Origin: Sulfitobacter marinus
GTDB taxonomy: Bacteria; Pseudomonadota; Alphaproteobacteria; Rhodobacterales; Rhodobacteraceae
Direction of reading: 5' to 3'
Assembly (NCBI RefSeq): GCF_900116285.1
Contig: NZ_FPAJ01000001.1
Span: 682,001-746,000, forward strand
DNA length: 64,000 bases
Made by a program: the position numbers and the translations under genes. This document shows positions 48,334-57,797 of this stretch, piece after piece. The stretch's first letter is position 1; each line of letters starts with the position of its first letter. The notes under the pieces are model-generated. The model was not told where the DNA came from. It searched no databases and saw nothing but the letters and a program-made list of their open reading frames with translations.

Positions 48334-50592
48334 ATGCGGGTGCTAACCCGGTCACGCAGTTATTATCTGTTACGTCTTGAGCGACTGCGCCGTATTCGGC
48401 GATATCGCAACTTGGCGACCCTTGGGCTGGTGGGCCTGGGGCCTGTTCTGGCGATCATCACCTATCTGGTGCTGGGGCCGCTCGGGCAGGGCGGCAACAC
48501 GCCCAGTTTGCGGCTGATCCTGCTGACAGACCTTGTCTATATCTTGTTGGTGGCAGCCCTTGTTTTCATTCAGGTTGCCCGATTGATCGCAGCACGCCGC
48601 GCGAAATCCGCAGGGTCGCGTTTGCACCTGCGACTAACCGGGGTGTTCGCGCTGATGGCGCTTATCCCAACGGTCAGCGTGGCGGTTTTTGCCGGTTTGA
48701 CCATCAATGTGGGCCTCGAGGGATGGTTTTCGGACCGCGTGCGCAGTGTTGTCGGCAATTCGCTTGCTGCCGCACAGGCCTACGAATCCGAGCAGCGCGA
48801 TGATCTGATCGAAGATGCGATATCGCTGGCCCGGGCCATCGACCGTGCCCGCGCCCAAGGCGTGCCGCTGCCCGATTCTCAACTGCTGGCCGAGGGGCAA
48901 TTGCAGATTCAGCGCGGCCTGCGCGAGGCGTATCTGATCGACGGCACGGCGCAGATCCGGGCGCGTGGCGACCGGTCGTATTTGTTTAACTACGAAGCAC
49001 CAAATTCGGATCAGATCAGACGCGCGCAGGAAAACAACGGCCAGCCCTTGGTGATCGAAGATTGGCCGAACAACGAATTCCGCGCCCTTGTCACGTTGAA
49101 TTCATATCTGGACCGTTTGCTGTACATCAGCCGCGATGTGGATGGTGAAATCTTGTCCCTGCTGGACGATACCAAAGAAACAGTACGCCTGTATCAACAG
49201 CTTGAAAACGAACGTGGCAAATTGCTATTCGAGTTTGGCCTTTTGTATGTCGGTTTCGCGCTGATCCTTATTCTGGCGGCCGTGTGGCTGGGCCTGTGGT
49301 TCGCCGAACGTCTGTCCGGCCCCGTGGGGCGGTTGACAGGGGCGGCGCAGCAGGTCGGGGCTGGTGATCTTGAGGTGCAGGTGCGCGAGGAAAGCGGCGA
49401 CGATGAAATCGCCATGTTGGGCCGTTACTTTAACCAGATGACCAAGCAATTGAAGGGCCAGCGCGAGGCCCTGCTGGACAATACTCGCCAGATTGAACGT
49501 CGGCGCAGGCTGTTCGATTCCGTGCTAAGCTCGGTCACGTCCGGGGTTGTCGGGCTGGACCCCGAAGGGCGCGTGGCCTTTGTGAACAAATCCGCGATGC
49601 GGCTGCTGGATTGGACCGAGGATCAGCAATCGCTCGCGCTTTCTGTCGCCGTGCCGGAGTTCGGGCCGCTGTTTAACACCGTGGTGTCCGGCCAAGACGA
49701 AGTTGCCCAAGGCGAGGTCAAGGTATCACGTCAGGGCCAGATGGAAAATCTGCTGGTGCGCGTCGCCACAAGGCGCAGCGAAAATGGCCGCCTTGAAGGC
49801 TATGTTGTTGCCTTTGACGACGTCACCGATCTGGTCAGCGCCCAACGCATGGCGGCATGGGGCGACGTGGCTCGCCGCATCGCCCACGAGATCAAGAACC
49901 CGCTTACCCCCATCCAGCTTAGCGCCGAGCGTATCCAACGCAAATTCGCCCGCAAACTGCCCGATGATGCCGCAGCACTTGAACAGATGACCGGGGTGAT
50001 TATCCGCCAGACCGGCGATTTACGCCGCATCGTGGACGAGTTTTCAAAATTCGCGCGCATGCCGGAACCGGAAACAACCACGCAAGATGTCTGCCAGTTG
50101 GTCCGGGACGCAGTGGTGTTGCAACAAAGCGGCCAGCCCGATGTGACCATTCACGCGACGTTACCAGACGCGCCTGCCATAGCGCAGGTCGACGCAACCA
50201 TGCTGTCCCAAGCCTTGATGAATTTGATTAAGAACGCAGGCGAAGCTATTGAAAGCTTGATAAAAAAAGGTACCCCTAACGGATTTAATCCGCGGATCGA
50301 AGTCACCTTGTCCGTACAAGATACCAACCTAAAAATTTCGATCGCAGACAATGGAATAGGCTTGCCAGAAGACCGCGCGCGGCTATTTGAGCCCTATGTG
50401 ACCACCCGCAGTGAAGGGACGGGCCTAGGCTTGCCGATAGTGAAAAAGATAATCGAAGAGCATGGCGGAACATTGGTGTTGGAAAATGCCCCATTGTTCA
50501 AAGGACAATCCCACTTCGGGGCCATGGCAATCATTACATTGCCTCTGGCCACCGCACCAAAGACACCCGCATTGGAGACCCAAGATGAGTGA
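48334..50592 (+). CDS. ntrY: Membrane sensor histidine kinase NtrY
   Basis: 752 residues. Transmembrane segments lie near residues 30-50, 62-84, 100-125 and about 300-325. A HAMP region (SGPVGRLTGAAQQVGAGDLE), a PAS domain (FDSVLSSVTSGVVGLDPEGR), H-box [20 protein letters not shown] and ATPase boxes (NLIKNAGEA, DNGIGL, GTGLGLP) follow. It pairs with NtrX. GGTGAGGA directly precedes ATG 48334; GTG 48340, two codons later, has better spacing and may be the true start. Confidence 0.93.
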   Translation: MRVLTRSRSYYLLRLERLRRIRRYRNLATLGLVGLGPVLAIITYLVLGPLGQGGNTPSLRLILLTDLVYILLVAALVFIQVARLIAARRAKSAGSRLHLRLTGVFALMALIPTVSVAVFAGLTINVGLEGWFSDRVRSVVGNSLAAAQAYESEQRDDLIEDAISLARAIDRARAQGVPLPDSQLLAEGQLQIQRGLREAYLIDGTAQIRARGDRSYLFNYEAPNSDQIRRAQENNGQPLVIEDWPNNEFRALVTLNSYLDRLLYISRDVDGEILSLLDDTKETVRLYQQLENERGKLLFEFGLLYVGFALILILAAVWLGLWFAERLSGPVGRLTGAAQQVGAGDLEVQVREESGDDEIAMLGRYFNQMTKQLKGQREALLDNTRQIERRRRLFDSVLSSVTSGVVGLDPEGRVAFVNKSAMRLLDWTEDQQSLALSVAVPEFGPLFNTVVSGQDEVAQGEVKVSRQGQMENLLVRVATRRSENGRLEGYVVAFDDVTDLVSAQRMAAWGDVARRIAHEIKNPLTPIQLSAERIQRKFARKLPDDAAALEQMTGVIIRQTGDLRRIVDEFSKFARMPEPETTTQDVCQLVRDAVVLQQSGQPDVTIHATLPDAPAIAQVDATMLSQALMNLIKNAGEAIESLIKKGTPNGFNPRIEVTLSVQDTNLKISIADNGIGLPEDRARLFEPYVTTRSEGTGLGLPIVKKIIEEHGGTLVLENAPLFKGQSHFGAMAIITLPLATAPKTPALETQDE

Positions 50593-51997
50593 TATCCTGA
50601 TCGTGGATGATGAACGCGATATTCGCGAGCTGATTTCTGATATTCTCGAAGATGAAGGTTTTGCCACCCGTCTGGCTGGCAATTCAGACGAAGCGGTGGC
50701 CGCGATCAACGCCGAACCGCCCGCGCTGATGATCTTGGACATCTGGCTCAAAGACAGTCAGATGGACGGGATCGATATCCTCAAGGCCGTGAAGCGGGAT
50801 AACCCGGATGTGCCGGTGGTGATCATTTCGGGCCATGGCAATATCGAAATTGCCGTCGCCGCGATCAAGCAAGGTGCCTATGACTTTATCGAAAAGCCCT
50901 TTAATATCGACCAGTTAATGGTGGTTATCCGCCGCGCGATGGAAACATCCCGTTTGCGCCGCGAGAACCTGTCACTGAAACGTCGCGATGTGGTGAATGC
51001 CGAAATGATCGGCTCTTCCACCGCGTTCAAAACGCTGATCGGTCAATTGGACAAGGTCACAAAATCCAATGGCCGCGTGATGCTGCGCGGGCCTGCCGGA
51101 TCGGGCAAGGAAATCGCCGCGCGCTATATCCACAACAACTCCGCCCGTGCGTCAGCGCCTTTTGTCACCGTCAATTGTGCCAGCGTCGCGCCCGAACGGA
51201 TGGAACAGGTGTTGTTCGGTGTTGAAAGCGCCGAGCGCGGCATTGAACCGGGGCTTTTGGAACAGGCCCATGGCGGCGTGATCTTTTTTGACGAGGTCGC
51301 GGATCTGCCGCTTGGCACCCAGTCGAAGATCCTGCGGGTGTTGGTGGATCAGCAGTTCACCCGCGTTGGCGGCAATGACAAGGTCCGCGTCGATTTGCGC
51401 GTTGTGTCTAGCACCAACAAGGATCTTGATGCCGCAATCAAAGCCGAAACATTCCGCGAGGAACTGTATCACCGGCTGAACGTTGTTCCGATTTCTGTGC
51501 CATCGCTCGAGGACCGTCGCGAGGATATTCCGGTGCTGGCCGAGCATTTCATCGCCGATTTCAACAGCAGTCAGGGCCTGCCGCTGCGACAGTTTTCGCC
51601 CGATGCGGTGGCGTTGCTGCAAACTATGGTCTGGCCGGGCAACGTGCGTCAGTTGAAAAACCTTGTGGAGCGGGTGCTGATCCTAGGCGATGGCACTGGT
51701 CCCATCGAAGCCCGAGAGCTGCCCGGCGAGGATGATACCGCCGAGCAAGAGGGCCGCGTTGTGCTGTCAGGTGCCTTGGCGACCTTGCCGCTGCGCGAGG
51801 CCCGCGAGGCGTTCGAGCGCGAATATCTGCTGACGCAAATCAACCGTTTTGGCGGAAATATCAGCCGCACCGCCAATTTTGTCGGCATGGAGCGGTCAGC
51901 CTTGCACCGCAAGCTCAAGAGCTTGGGCGTTGTGACATCGGCCAAATCCGGCACCCGTATCGCCCATGTCGATGAAGAGGCCGAAGTCGCCGATTAA
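50585..51997 (+). CDS. ntrX: Response regulator NtrX
   Basis: 470 residues from ATG 50585, which overlaps ntrY by eight bases. Receiver Asp52 lies in MILDIWLKDSQMDG. The AAA+ domain has Walker A RGPAGSGKEIAAR and Walker B GGVIFFDEVADLP. The C-terminal Fis-type helix includes GNISRTANFVGMERSALHRK. Here too the GAFTGA loop is absent (LFGVESAERGIEPG), as in other alphaproteobacterial NtrX. It regulates nitrogen, redox or cell-envelope genes in related species. Confidence 0.94.
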   Translation: MSDILIVDDERDIRELISDILEDEGFATRLAGNSDEAVAAINAEPPALMILDIWLKDSQMDGIDILKAVKRDNPDVPVVIISGHGNIEIAVAAIKQGAYDFIEKPFNIDQLMVVIRRAMETSRLRRENLSLKRRDVVNAEMIGSSTAFKTLIGQLDKVTKSNGRVMLRGPAGSGKEIAARYIHNNSARASAPFVTVNCASVAPERMEQVLFGVESAERGIEPGLLEQAHGGVIFFDEVADLPLGTQSKILRVLVDQQFTRVGGNDKVRVDLRVVSSTNKDLDAAIKAETFREELYHRLNVVPISVPSLEDRREDIPVLAEHFIADFNSSQGLPLRQFSPDAVALLQTMVWPGNVRQLKNLVERVLILGDGTGPIEARELPGEDDTAEQEGRVVLSGALATLPLREAREAFEREYLLTQINRFGGNISRTANFVGMERSALHRKLKSLGVVTSAKSGTRIAHVDEEAEVAD

Positions 51998-52464
51998 CCC
52001 CGTGTAACGATCTGAAAACTGCCGTCGTCATAACGGATTACGCAGGATTGGTCATTCAAAGCGGGCAGGGTGGTTGTCGCCCGCTTTGGGGCCGCGTCCG
52101 CGACGCTACTGGGGCAGGAGGGGATTGAAACAGGAACGAACCCCTTATCGGCCATGCATTGGGTCTCGACCCGGTCGCGCAGATCAACATTAGGATCGAC
52201 CGTATAGATAGCCCCCGGCTCGTAATACCCTGGAATGACACGGCACCGGCCCGCGCTGTTGCATATCTCGCGCGGCGGGATAAAGCGGGGCGGCGCGCGG
52301 CGGATTTGCGATGAAACCGGCACCTTGGCCAGCGCTTCGACCTCGCAAGCAGTGGTTTGGCGCTGCACGGCGGTAATATCTGCACCCGGCTTGTAATAGG
52401 TATTGAGCGGTGCGCAGGCCCCAAGGCCGATCAGAACCGCCGCCGTCTTTGTCGCTTGTTTCAT
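51994..52464 (-). CDS. Predicted lipoprotein of unknown function
   Basis: 156 residues. A lipobox (AAVLIGLGAC, Cys at residue 17) follows a short basic N-terminus, predicting a periplasmic lipoprotein. The rest has several cysteines (ACEVEALAKV, ICNSAGRCRV, TQCMADKGF, PSCPSS, SCVIRYDDG) that could pair as disulfides. I recognise no domain. It converges on ntrX with a four-base overlap of stops and diverges from trkA. Confidence 0.75.
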   Translation of the reverse strand: MKQATKTAAVLIGLGACAPLNTYYKPGADITAVQRQTTACEVEALAKVPVSSQIRRAPPRFIPPREICNSAGRCRVIPGYYEPGAIYTVDPNVDLRDRVETQCMADKGFVPVSIPSCPSSVADAAPKRATTTLPALNDQSCVIRYDDGSFQIVTRG

Positions 52465-52501
52465 TGCACAGCCCCTGTTTTGCCTTCAGCCCCATGTAGA
52501 C

Positions 52502-52540
52502 ATTTGAATTGACCCTTGCAAAGCCATCTGTCATTCAAAT
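52502..52540. promoter_or_regulatory. Inverted repeat in the trkA/lipoprotein divergent region
   Basis: ATTTGAAT (52502-52509) and ATTCAAAT (52533-52540) are a perfect 8-bp inverted repeat 23 bases apart. TTGACC at 52509-52514 could be a -35 element. The repeat sits in the middle of the 140-base divergent gap and may bind a regulator of both genes. Confidence 0.35.
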
Positions 52541-52604
52541 CAACAAACAAGCGGGTGGTTTCCGCCTTGCCCCATGATCAGGCGCAACACCAAAGGAACC
52601 TTTC

Positions 52605-53981
52605 ATGAAAGTGATTATTTGCGGTGCAGGTCAGGTCGGCTGGCAAATCGCGCGCCATTTGTCGGGCGAACGCAACGACGTGACAATCGTCGACAGTAAT
52701 GCCGATTTGGTCCGCCGTGCCACCGATACGCTGGATGTACAGGGTATTGCGGGCTTTGCCAGCTATCCCGATGTGTTGGACCGTGCAGGCGCGCGTGATG
52801 CGGAAATGATCATCGCTGCCACCCATTCGGACGAGGTGAATATGGTTACCTGTCAGGTGGCCCATTCGGTTTTCGGTATTAACCGCAAGATCGCCCGCCT
52901 GCGCAGCCAATCCTATCTGACGGCGATTTATTCCGATCTTTACCGCCGCGACCATATGCCCATCGATGTGGTCATCAGCCCCGAAAAAGAGGTCGCGGCC
53001 GCCGCCCTGCAACGTCTGTCGGCCCCCGCGTCGTTTGATACGGAAACCTTTATGGATGGTAAGGCCCATCTGATCGGCATCCAGATCGAAGAGGGATGCC
53101 CGGTCGTCAACACGCCGCTGCGCCAGCTGTCTGATCTGTTCTCCACCCTGCGCGCCGTTGTGGTCGGTGTGCGCCGCGACGGCACGTTGTTTGCCCCCGA
53201 AAGCAAGGACCAGCTGTTTGCCGGTGATGCCTGCTATGTTTTTACCCACCGTGATGATATCCCGCGCACCTTGGATATTTTTGGCAAGAAAACCAGCAAG
53301 CTGGAGCGTGTTGTTCTGGTCGGCGGCGGGAATGTCGGTCTGGCCGTCGCGCGCGATCTGGAAAGCAAGGGAAAGCGCGTCCGCACCAAAATCATCGAGA
53401 AGAACCGCGCCATTGCGGAACGCGCCGCCGAGGCCTTGGAACGCACGATCGTTCTGAATGGCGACGGTTTGGATGCGGCCTTGTTGGCCGAAGCCGGGAT
53501 CGGCCGCGCCGATGCCATGATGGCCATCACCGATGATGACAAAACCAATATGCTGGCCTGCGTGCGCGCCAAAGCCGAAGGCTGCCCGTTTGTTATTGCG
53601 CTGATCAATGATCCGACCTTGGCCCCTTTGATGCAGCCCCTTGGCATTGACGCCTATATCAACCCACGCGCCACCACGGTCAGTTCAATCCTGCGCCATA
53701 TTCGCCATGGCCGTGTCCGGTCGGTCTATTCCATCGGTGATGCCGAAGCCGAGGTGATCGAGGCCGAAGTGCTGTCCACTTCGCCGCTGGCCGGCAAGCG
53801 CATCAGTGATATTGATTTTCCCGAAGGGGTGTTGGTCGGTATGGTCCAAAAGGGCGAAGAAGTGATCCGTCCCTTGGGCAGCACACGCATTGACGAGGGC
53901 GATGTGATCGCTGTTTTCTGTCTGGCCAAGGATGTGCCGCAGGTCGAACAGTTGATGCAGGTATCGATCGACTTTTTCTGA
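52605..53981 (+). CDS. trkA: Trk system potassium uptake protein TrkA
   Basis: 458 residues made of two RCK units. Each has a Rossmann NAD-binding motif, VIICGAGQVGWQIARHLSGE at the start and VVLVGGGNVGLAVARDLES near residue 234. Each is followed by a TrkA-C domain, the last ending in IRPLGSTRIDEGDVIAVF. TrkA is the cytosolic regulatory subunit of K+ uptake and gates TrkH in response to nucleotides. trkH follows after 22 bases. Confidence 0.95.
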   Translation: MKVIICGAGQVGWQIARHLSGERNDVTIVDSNADLVRRATDTLDVQGIAGFASYPDVLDRAGARDAEMIIAATHSDEVNMVTCQVAHSVFGINRKIARLRSQSYLTAIYSDLYRRDHMPIDVVISPEKEVAAAALQRLSAPASFDTETFMDGKAHLIGIQIEEGCPVVNTPLRQLSDLFSTLRAVVVGVRRDGTLFAPESKDQLFAGDACYVFTHRDDIPRTLDIFGKKTSKLERVVLVGGGNVGLAVARDLESKGKRVRTKIIEKNRAIAERAAEALERTIVLNGDGLDAALLAEAGIGRADAMMAITDDDKTNMLACVRAKAEGCPFVIALINDPTLAPLMQPLGIDAYINPRATTVSSILRHIRHGRVRSVYSIGDAEAEVIEAEVLSTSPLAGKRISDIDFPEGVLVGMVQKGEEVIRPLGSTRIDEGDVIAVFCLAKDVPQVEQLMQVSIDFF

Positions 53982-54003
53982 TGCGATACGCGGATGCCCC
54001 ATC

Positions 54004-55542
54004 ATGAGACGGAAAAGCCATATTCGCCGGGAAATCTATAATCTACCGCTGTTTTTGCTGATTTTCGGCGTGTTCAGCGCCTCGATGATCGTCCCGGCAT
54101 TCTTTGCTGTTGTCACCGACGATCTGCTGGCCTCGCGGGCGTTTTTCTATTCCTGCCTGCTGGGTGTCATCGTTTTCATCATGATTGCAATCACCCATTC
54201 TGGGCGCAAGGCGCAGCATGGATCATTGGGGCCGCTGCTGTCGCTGTTCTCAAGCTTTGTGATCTTACCTGCAATTCTGGCGATCCCGTTTCTCGAGGCA
54301 TTGCCCACCACGCGGTTTGTGAACGGCTATTTCGATATGGTCAGTTCCATCACCACGACAGGGGCCAGCCTGTTTGATGATCCCGGACGGCTTAGCGACA
54401 CATTGCACCTGTGGCGCGCACAGGTCGCGTGGATGGGCGGATTGCTGATGTGGATCGCGGCCTCAGCGATTTTGGCCCCCCTGCATCTTGGCGGGTTCGA
54501 GGTCACATCCCAGGCCGAGCCGGGCAACCCTGACGACCGGCGCACCACCGTTAGCCCGCCGGTCAATCCGCGCCGCCGTCTGTTGCGCGCGGCAGGCGCG
54601 CTGACGCCGACCTATCTGGCGTTGACCCTGTTGTTGTGGGTGTTGCTGCTGGCCAATGGCGACCGATCACTGGTGGCGCTGTGCCATGCGATGTCGGTGA
54701 TGGCGACATCCGGTATTTCGCCTCTGGGCGGCACCCATGATACCGGCGTCGGCTTTGGGGCCGAGGCGGTGATGATGCTGTTCATGCTGTTCTCGTTGTC
54801 GCGGCTGACCTTTTCCAAAGACACGGTGACCGCCACCCAAGGCGGATTACGCACCGATCCTGAATTTCGCATGGGGCTGGCGCTGATCATTGGTGTACCC
54901 TTGATTCTATTTGCGCGGCATTTTCTGGGGGCTTTTGACGTATCTGCCAGCGGCGAAGCCTATGAAAGCGGCAGGGCCCTTTGGGGGGCAGTTTTTACCG
55001 TCACATCCTTTCTGACCACCACGGGGTTTGTCAGCGCGTCCTGGGCCGAGGCCCAAAGCTGGTCCGGATTGGAAACACCGGGGCTGATCCTGATGGGGCT
55101 GGCGTTGATCGGCGGCGGGGTCGCGACCACGGCAGGCGGGGTCAAGCTGCTGCGGGTCTTTGCGCTTTATCGCAACGGCGCGCGCGAGTTGGAACGGCTG
55201 GTGCATCCGCACTCGGTATCGGGGGCAGGGACCACGGGCAGACGCCTGCAAAGCAACGGTGCCTTTATCGCCTGGATATTTTTCATGCTCTTCGCGCTGT
55301 CTTTGGCCGGCGTCACGCTGCTGTTGACCTTTGTAGGGGCCCCCTTCGAGGACGCGCTGGTGATGTCCGTTGCCAGCCTCTCTACCACCGGACCGCTGAT
55401 CGAATTTGCCGCGGACGCACCGATTGCGCTGATCGAATTGGGCGATCCGGCCAAGATAATCCTGATCGGCGCGATGGTGCTGGGACGGCTGGAAACCCTT
55501 GCCATCATCGCCTTGCTGACCCCGGACCTGTGGCGTGCGTGA
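54004..55542 (+). CDS. trkH: TrkH-family potassium transporter
   Basis: 512 residues. The four pore-loop repeats are seen as SSITTTGAS, SVMATSGISPLGG, SFLTTTGFVS and ASLSTTGPL, each near a conserved Gly that forms the selectivity filter. About ten membrane spans surround them. It forms the membrane part of the Trk K+ uptake system with TrkA encoded upstream. The gene ends about 140 bases before hfq. Confidence 0.93.
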   Translation: MRRKSHIRREIYNLPLFLLIFGVFSASMIVPAFFAVVTDDLLASRAFFYSCLLGVIVFIMIAITHSGRKAQHGSLGPLLSLFSSFVILPAILAIPFLEALPTTRFVNGYFDMVSSITTTGASLFDDPGRLSDTLHLWRAQVAWMGGLLMWIAASAILAPLHLGGFEVTSQAEPGNPDDRRTTVSPPVNPRRRLLRAAGALTPTYLALTLLLWVLLLANGDRSLVALCHAMSVMATSGISPLGGTHDTGVGFGAEAVMMLFMLFSLSRLTFSKDTVTATQGGLRTDPEFRMGLALIIGVPLILFARHFLGAFDVSASGEAYESGRALWGAVFTVTSFLTTTGFVSASWAEAQSWSGLETPGLILMGLALIGGGVATTAGGVKLLRVFALYRNGARELERLVHPHSVSGAGTTGRRLQSNGAFIAWIFFMLFALSLAGVTLLLTFVGAPFEDALVMSVASLSTTGPLIEFAADAPIALIELGDPAKIILIGAMVLGRLETLAIIALLTPDLWRA

Positions 55543-55683
55543 CACGAATTGCGATCAGCCGTAGGGTGCCTTGTGACATTTGGGGTGGAAACTCCTGACA
55601 GGCATCGACATAATCGCTCTAAATCGGAGCTCGGTCCGCGAGCATCAGCACGAAAAAACAACAAGAATAAAGGCGAGACCAAT

Positions 55684-55923
55684 ATGGCGTCTGACAGACA
55701 AAACCTTCAGGACGCATTCCTGAACCATGTGCGCAAAACCAAAGTGCCGGTAACGATCTTTTTGATCAACGGGGTAAAGCTGCAAGGGGTGATCACCTGG
55801 TTTGATAACTTTTGTGTGCTTTTGCGCAGGGATGGCCAGTCGCAGCTTGTGTATAAACATGCGATCTCGACCATAATGCCAAGCCAGCCGATCTCGCTTT
55901 ACGAGGGTGAAGACGCGAATTGA
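55684..55923 (+). CDS. hfq: RNA chaperone Hfq
   Basis: 79 residues from ATG 55684; a longer in-frame extension from 55549 is not Hfq. The Sm1 motif is [20 protein letters not shown] and the Sm2 region is [19 protein letters not shown]. Hfq pairs small RNAs with mRNAs. The TGA overlaps the hflX TTG start by three bases, the classic hfq-hflX order. Confidence 0.97.
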   Translation: MASDRQNLQDAFLNHVRKTKVPVTIFLINGVKLQGVITWFDNFCVLLRRDGQSQLVYKHAISTIMPSQPISLYEGEDAN

Positions 55924-57218
55924 CGCGACCTCCTTTCCAGATCGACGACACGGCAGGCCCGAAGGTAACCCGGGCTTGGGTGCTGCACCCTGACATCAAA
56001 ACAGACAACAGCCGCCGAATCGCGGAACCGGCCCTGGCCGAAGCCGTAGCGCTGGCCGAAGCGCTGCCTCATTTGGAAGTCGTGGGGCAGGAGGTCGTTA
56101 TTCTGCGCACCGTGAACGCAGGTATGATGTTCGGGTCCGGCAAGATTGAAGAGTTAAAGCATCGCATGGAGGACGCCGAGGTCGATCTGGTCTTGGTCGA
56201 CGGGCATGTAACGCCGGTTCAACAGCGAAACCTTGAAAAAGCATGGGGCGTGAAGCTGCTGGATCGCACCGGGCTTATCCTTGAGATTTTCAGCGACCGC
56301 GCCGCCACCCGCGAGGGCGTGCTGCAGGTCGAGATGGCCGCGCTGAACTATCAGCGTACACGGCTGGTGCGTGCATGGACCCACCTTGAACGCCAGCGTG
56401 GCGGATTGGGATTTGTCGGCGGTCCGGGTGAAACCCAGATTGAATCGGACAGACGGGCGATTGATGAACAGTTGGTCCGGCTGCGCCGCCAGTTGGACAA
56501 AGTCGTCAAGACCCGCGCATTGCACCGGTCGGCCCGCGCCAAGGTGCCGTTCCCTATTGTCGCTTTGGTTGGCTATACAAACGCAGGTAAATCGACACTT
56601 TTCAACCGGTTGACCGGTGCGGATGTGATGGCAAAAGACATGCTTTTTGCCACGCTTGATCCGACCATGCGCAGCCTTGTGCTGCCCGATGGCCCCGAGA
56701 TTATTCTAAGCGACACGGTTGGATTTATCTCTGACCTACCGACCGAACTGGTTGCCGCGTTCCGCGCGACCCTCGAAGAGGTACTGGCCGCCGATATCAT
56801 CTGCCACGTGCGCGATATCTCCCATGCCGAGACCGAAGAACAGGCCCAGAATGTGCGCGATATTCTGGCGTCATTGGGCGTGCCCAAAGAAACCCGCAGC
56901 TTCGAGATCTGGAACAAGATTGACCTGCTCAGCCCGGACCGTGCAGACGCCGTGCGTGCCCGTGCGGCACGCGATGAGAACGTCTTGGCCATATCGTCGC
57001 TAACGGGCGAGGGGCTGGATGAATTCCAGTCGGTGATTGCCGAAGCCCTGCAAGGGGCGGTGCGCGAGGCCGATCTGGTGCTTGGGTTTGCTGAAGGTAA
57101 AAAACGCGCCTGGCTCTTTGCTCAAGAAGTTGTTTTGGATGAAAAGCAGACCGAGGACGGTTTTGATCTGAAGGTGCGCTGGTCCGCCGCCCAGGAAGCC
57201 CAGTTTCAGCGGCTATAA
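55920..57218 (+). CDS. hflX: GTPase HflX
   Basis: 432 residues from TTG 55920. The N-terminal HflX domain contains [15 protein letters not shown] and [20 protein letters not shown], then [20 protein letters not shown]. The G domain has G1 [10 protein letters not shown]3 [11 protein letters not shown] and the G4 motif NKID. HflX binds ribosomes and splits stalled 70S particles. AT-rich palindromes follow the gene. Confidence 0.95.
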   Translation: MTRPPFQIDDTAGPKVTRAWVLHPDIKTDNSRRIAEPALAEAVALAEALPHLEVVGQEVVILRTVNAGMMFGSGKIEELKHRMEDAEVDLVLVDGHVTPVQQRNLEKAWGVKLLDRTGLILEIFSDRAATREGVLQVEMAALNYQRTRLVRAWTHLERQRGGLGFVGGPGETQIESDRRAIDEQLVRLRRQLDKVVKTRALHRSARAKVPFPIVALVGYTNAGKSTLFNRLTGADVMAKDMLFATLDPTMRSLVLPDGPEIILSDTVGFISDLPTELVAAFRATLEEVLAADIICHVRDISHAETEEQAQNVRDILASLGVPKETRSFEIWNKIDLLSPDRADAVRARAARDENVLAISSLTGEGLDEFQSVIAEALQGAVREADLVLGFAEGKKRAWLFAQEVVLDEKQTEDGFDLKVRWSAAQEAQFQRL

Positions 57219-57238
57219 CGCGCTGATCCGTACGCAAC

Positions 57239-57283
57239 AAAATTTTTTCGAAAAATTTTGACCGGAAAATTCGAATTTTTCGG
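57239..57283. repeat. Two adjacent AT-rich palindromes after hflX
   Basis: First palindrome: 9-bp arms AAAATTTTT (57239-57247) and AAAAATTTT (57251-57259) around TCG. Second: a 22-bp near-perfect palindrome at 57262-57283 with TTCGAA at its centre, CCGGAAAA and ATTTTTCGG outside, with one mismatched pair. They lie 20-65 bases after hflX and 44-88 before the DUF2177 gene. Protein binding or terminator roles are both possible. Confidence 0.45.
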
Positions 57284-57327
57284 CGCATGCTACATATTGT
57301 AGCCTGTAAAATGGCAGGAGGGCCCTT

Positions 57328-57729
57328 ATGACGTTGATTATTCTATACGTGCTAACTTTTGTAGTTTTTCTGGGCCTGGACGTTCTAGGGCTGACCTATT
57401 TGGTCAAACCCGTCTTTTCGCGCTACATTGATCCGCTGTTGCTGGATCGGTTTCGCATGGTGCCGGCCTTGGCCTTTTATGCGTTCTACATCGCTGTATT
57501 GCTCTATTTCGTGTCTTTGCCTGCGCTGATGCAGGATAGGAGTTTGCTTTGGGTCTTTGCAAACGCCGCGCTGATTGGGGCGTTGGGATACGGTACCTAT
57601 GAATTTACCAATCTTGCGACGCTGAAAGACTGGACACTGCAGATGGTCGCCACTGATTTTTCATGGGGTGTGGTGTTAACCGGTGTTTCTGCAACCGTTG
57701 GTGTTTGGGTGACGCGGGCGGTTTCTTAG
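57328..57729 (+). CDS. DUF2177 family membrane protein
   Basis: 133 residues, AGGAGG before the ATG. Four hydrophobic segments (starting ILYVLTFVVFLGLDVLGLTY, then ALAFYAFYIAVLLYFV, FANAALIGALGYGTYEFTN and a C-terminal span) match DUF2177. The family motif YGTYEFTNLATLKDW is clear. Function unknown; members occur near hflX in some alphaproteobacteria. A GC-rich repeat follows. Confidence 0.82.
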   Translation: MTLIILYVLTFVVFLGLDVLGLTYLVKPVFSRYIDPLLLDRFRMVPALAFYAFYIAVLLYFVSLPALMQDRSLLWVFANAALIGALGYGTYEFTNLATLKDWTLQMVATDFSWGVVLTGVSATVGVWVTRAVS

Positions 57730-57735
57730 GCGGCA

Positions 57736-57797
57736 CATGGGGTTTGGGGCCAGCCCCCGGCCTTTGGCCGCCCCCGGGATTTTGGTCCATTTGGAAT
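57736..57797. repeat. Dispersed GC-rich repeat, copy C
   Basis: TTGGGGCCAGCCCCCGG is followed by a second hairpin (GGCCTTTGGCC) and then CCCCCGGGATTTTGGTCCATTTGGAA. The end shares ATTTT..TCCATTTGGAA with copy A. It lies between the convergent DUF2177 and pseudouridine synthase genes and overlaps the stop region of the latter. Confidence 0.6.
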
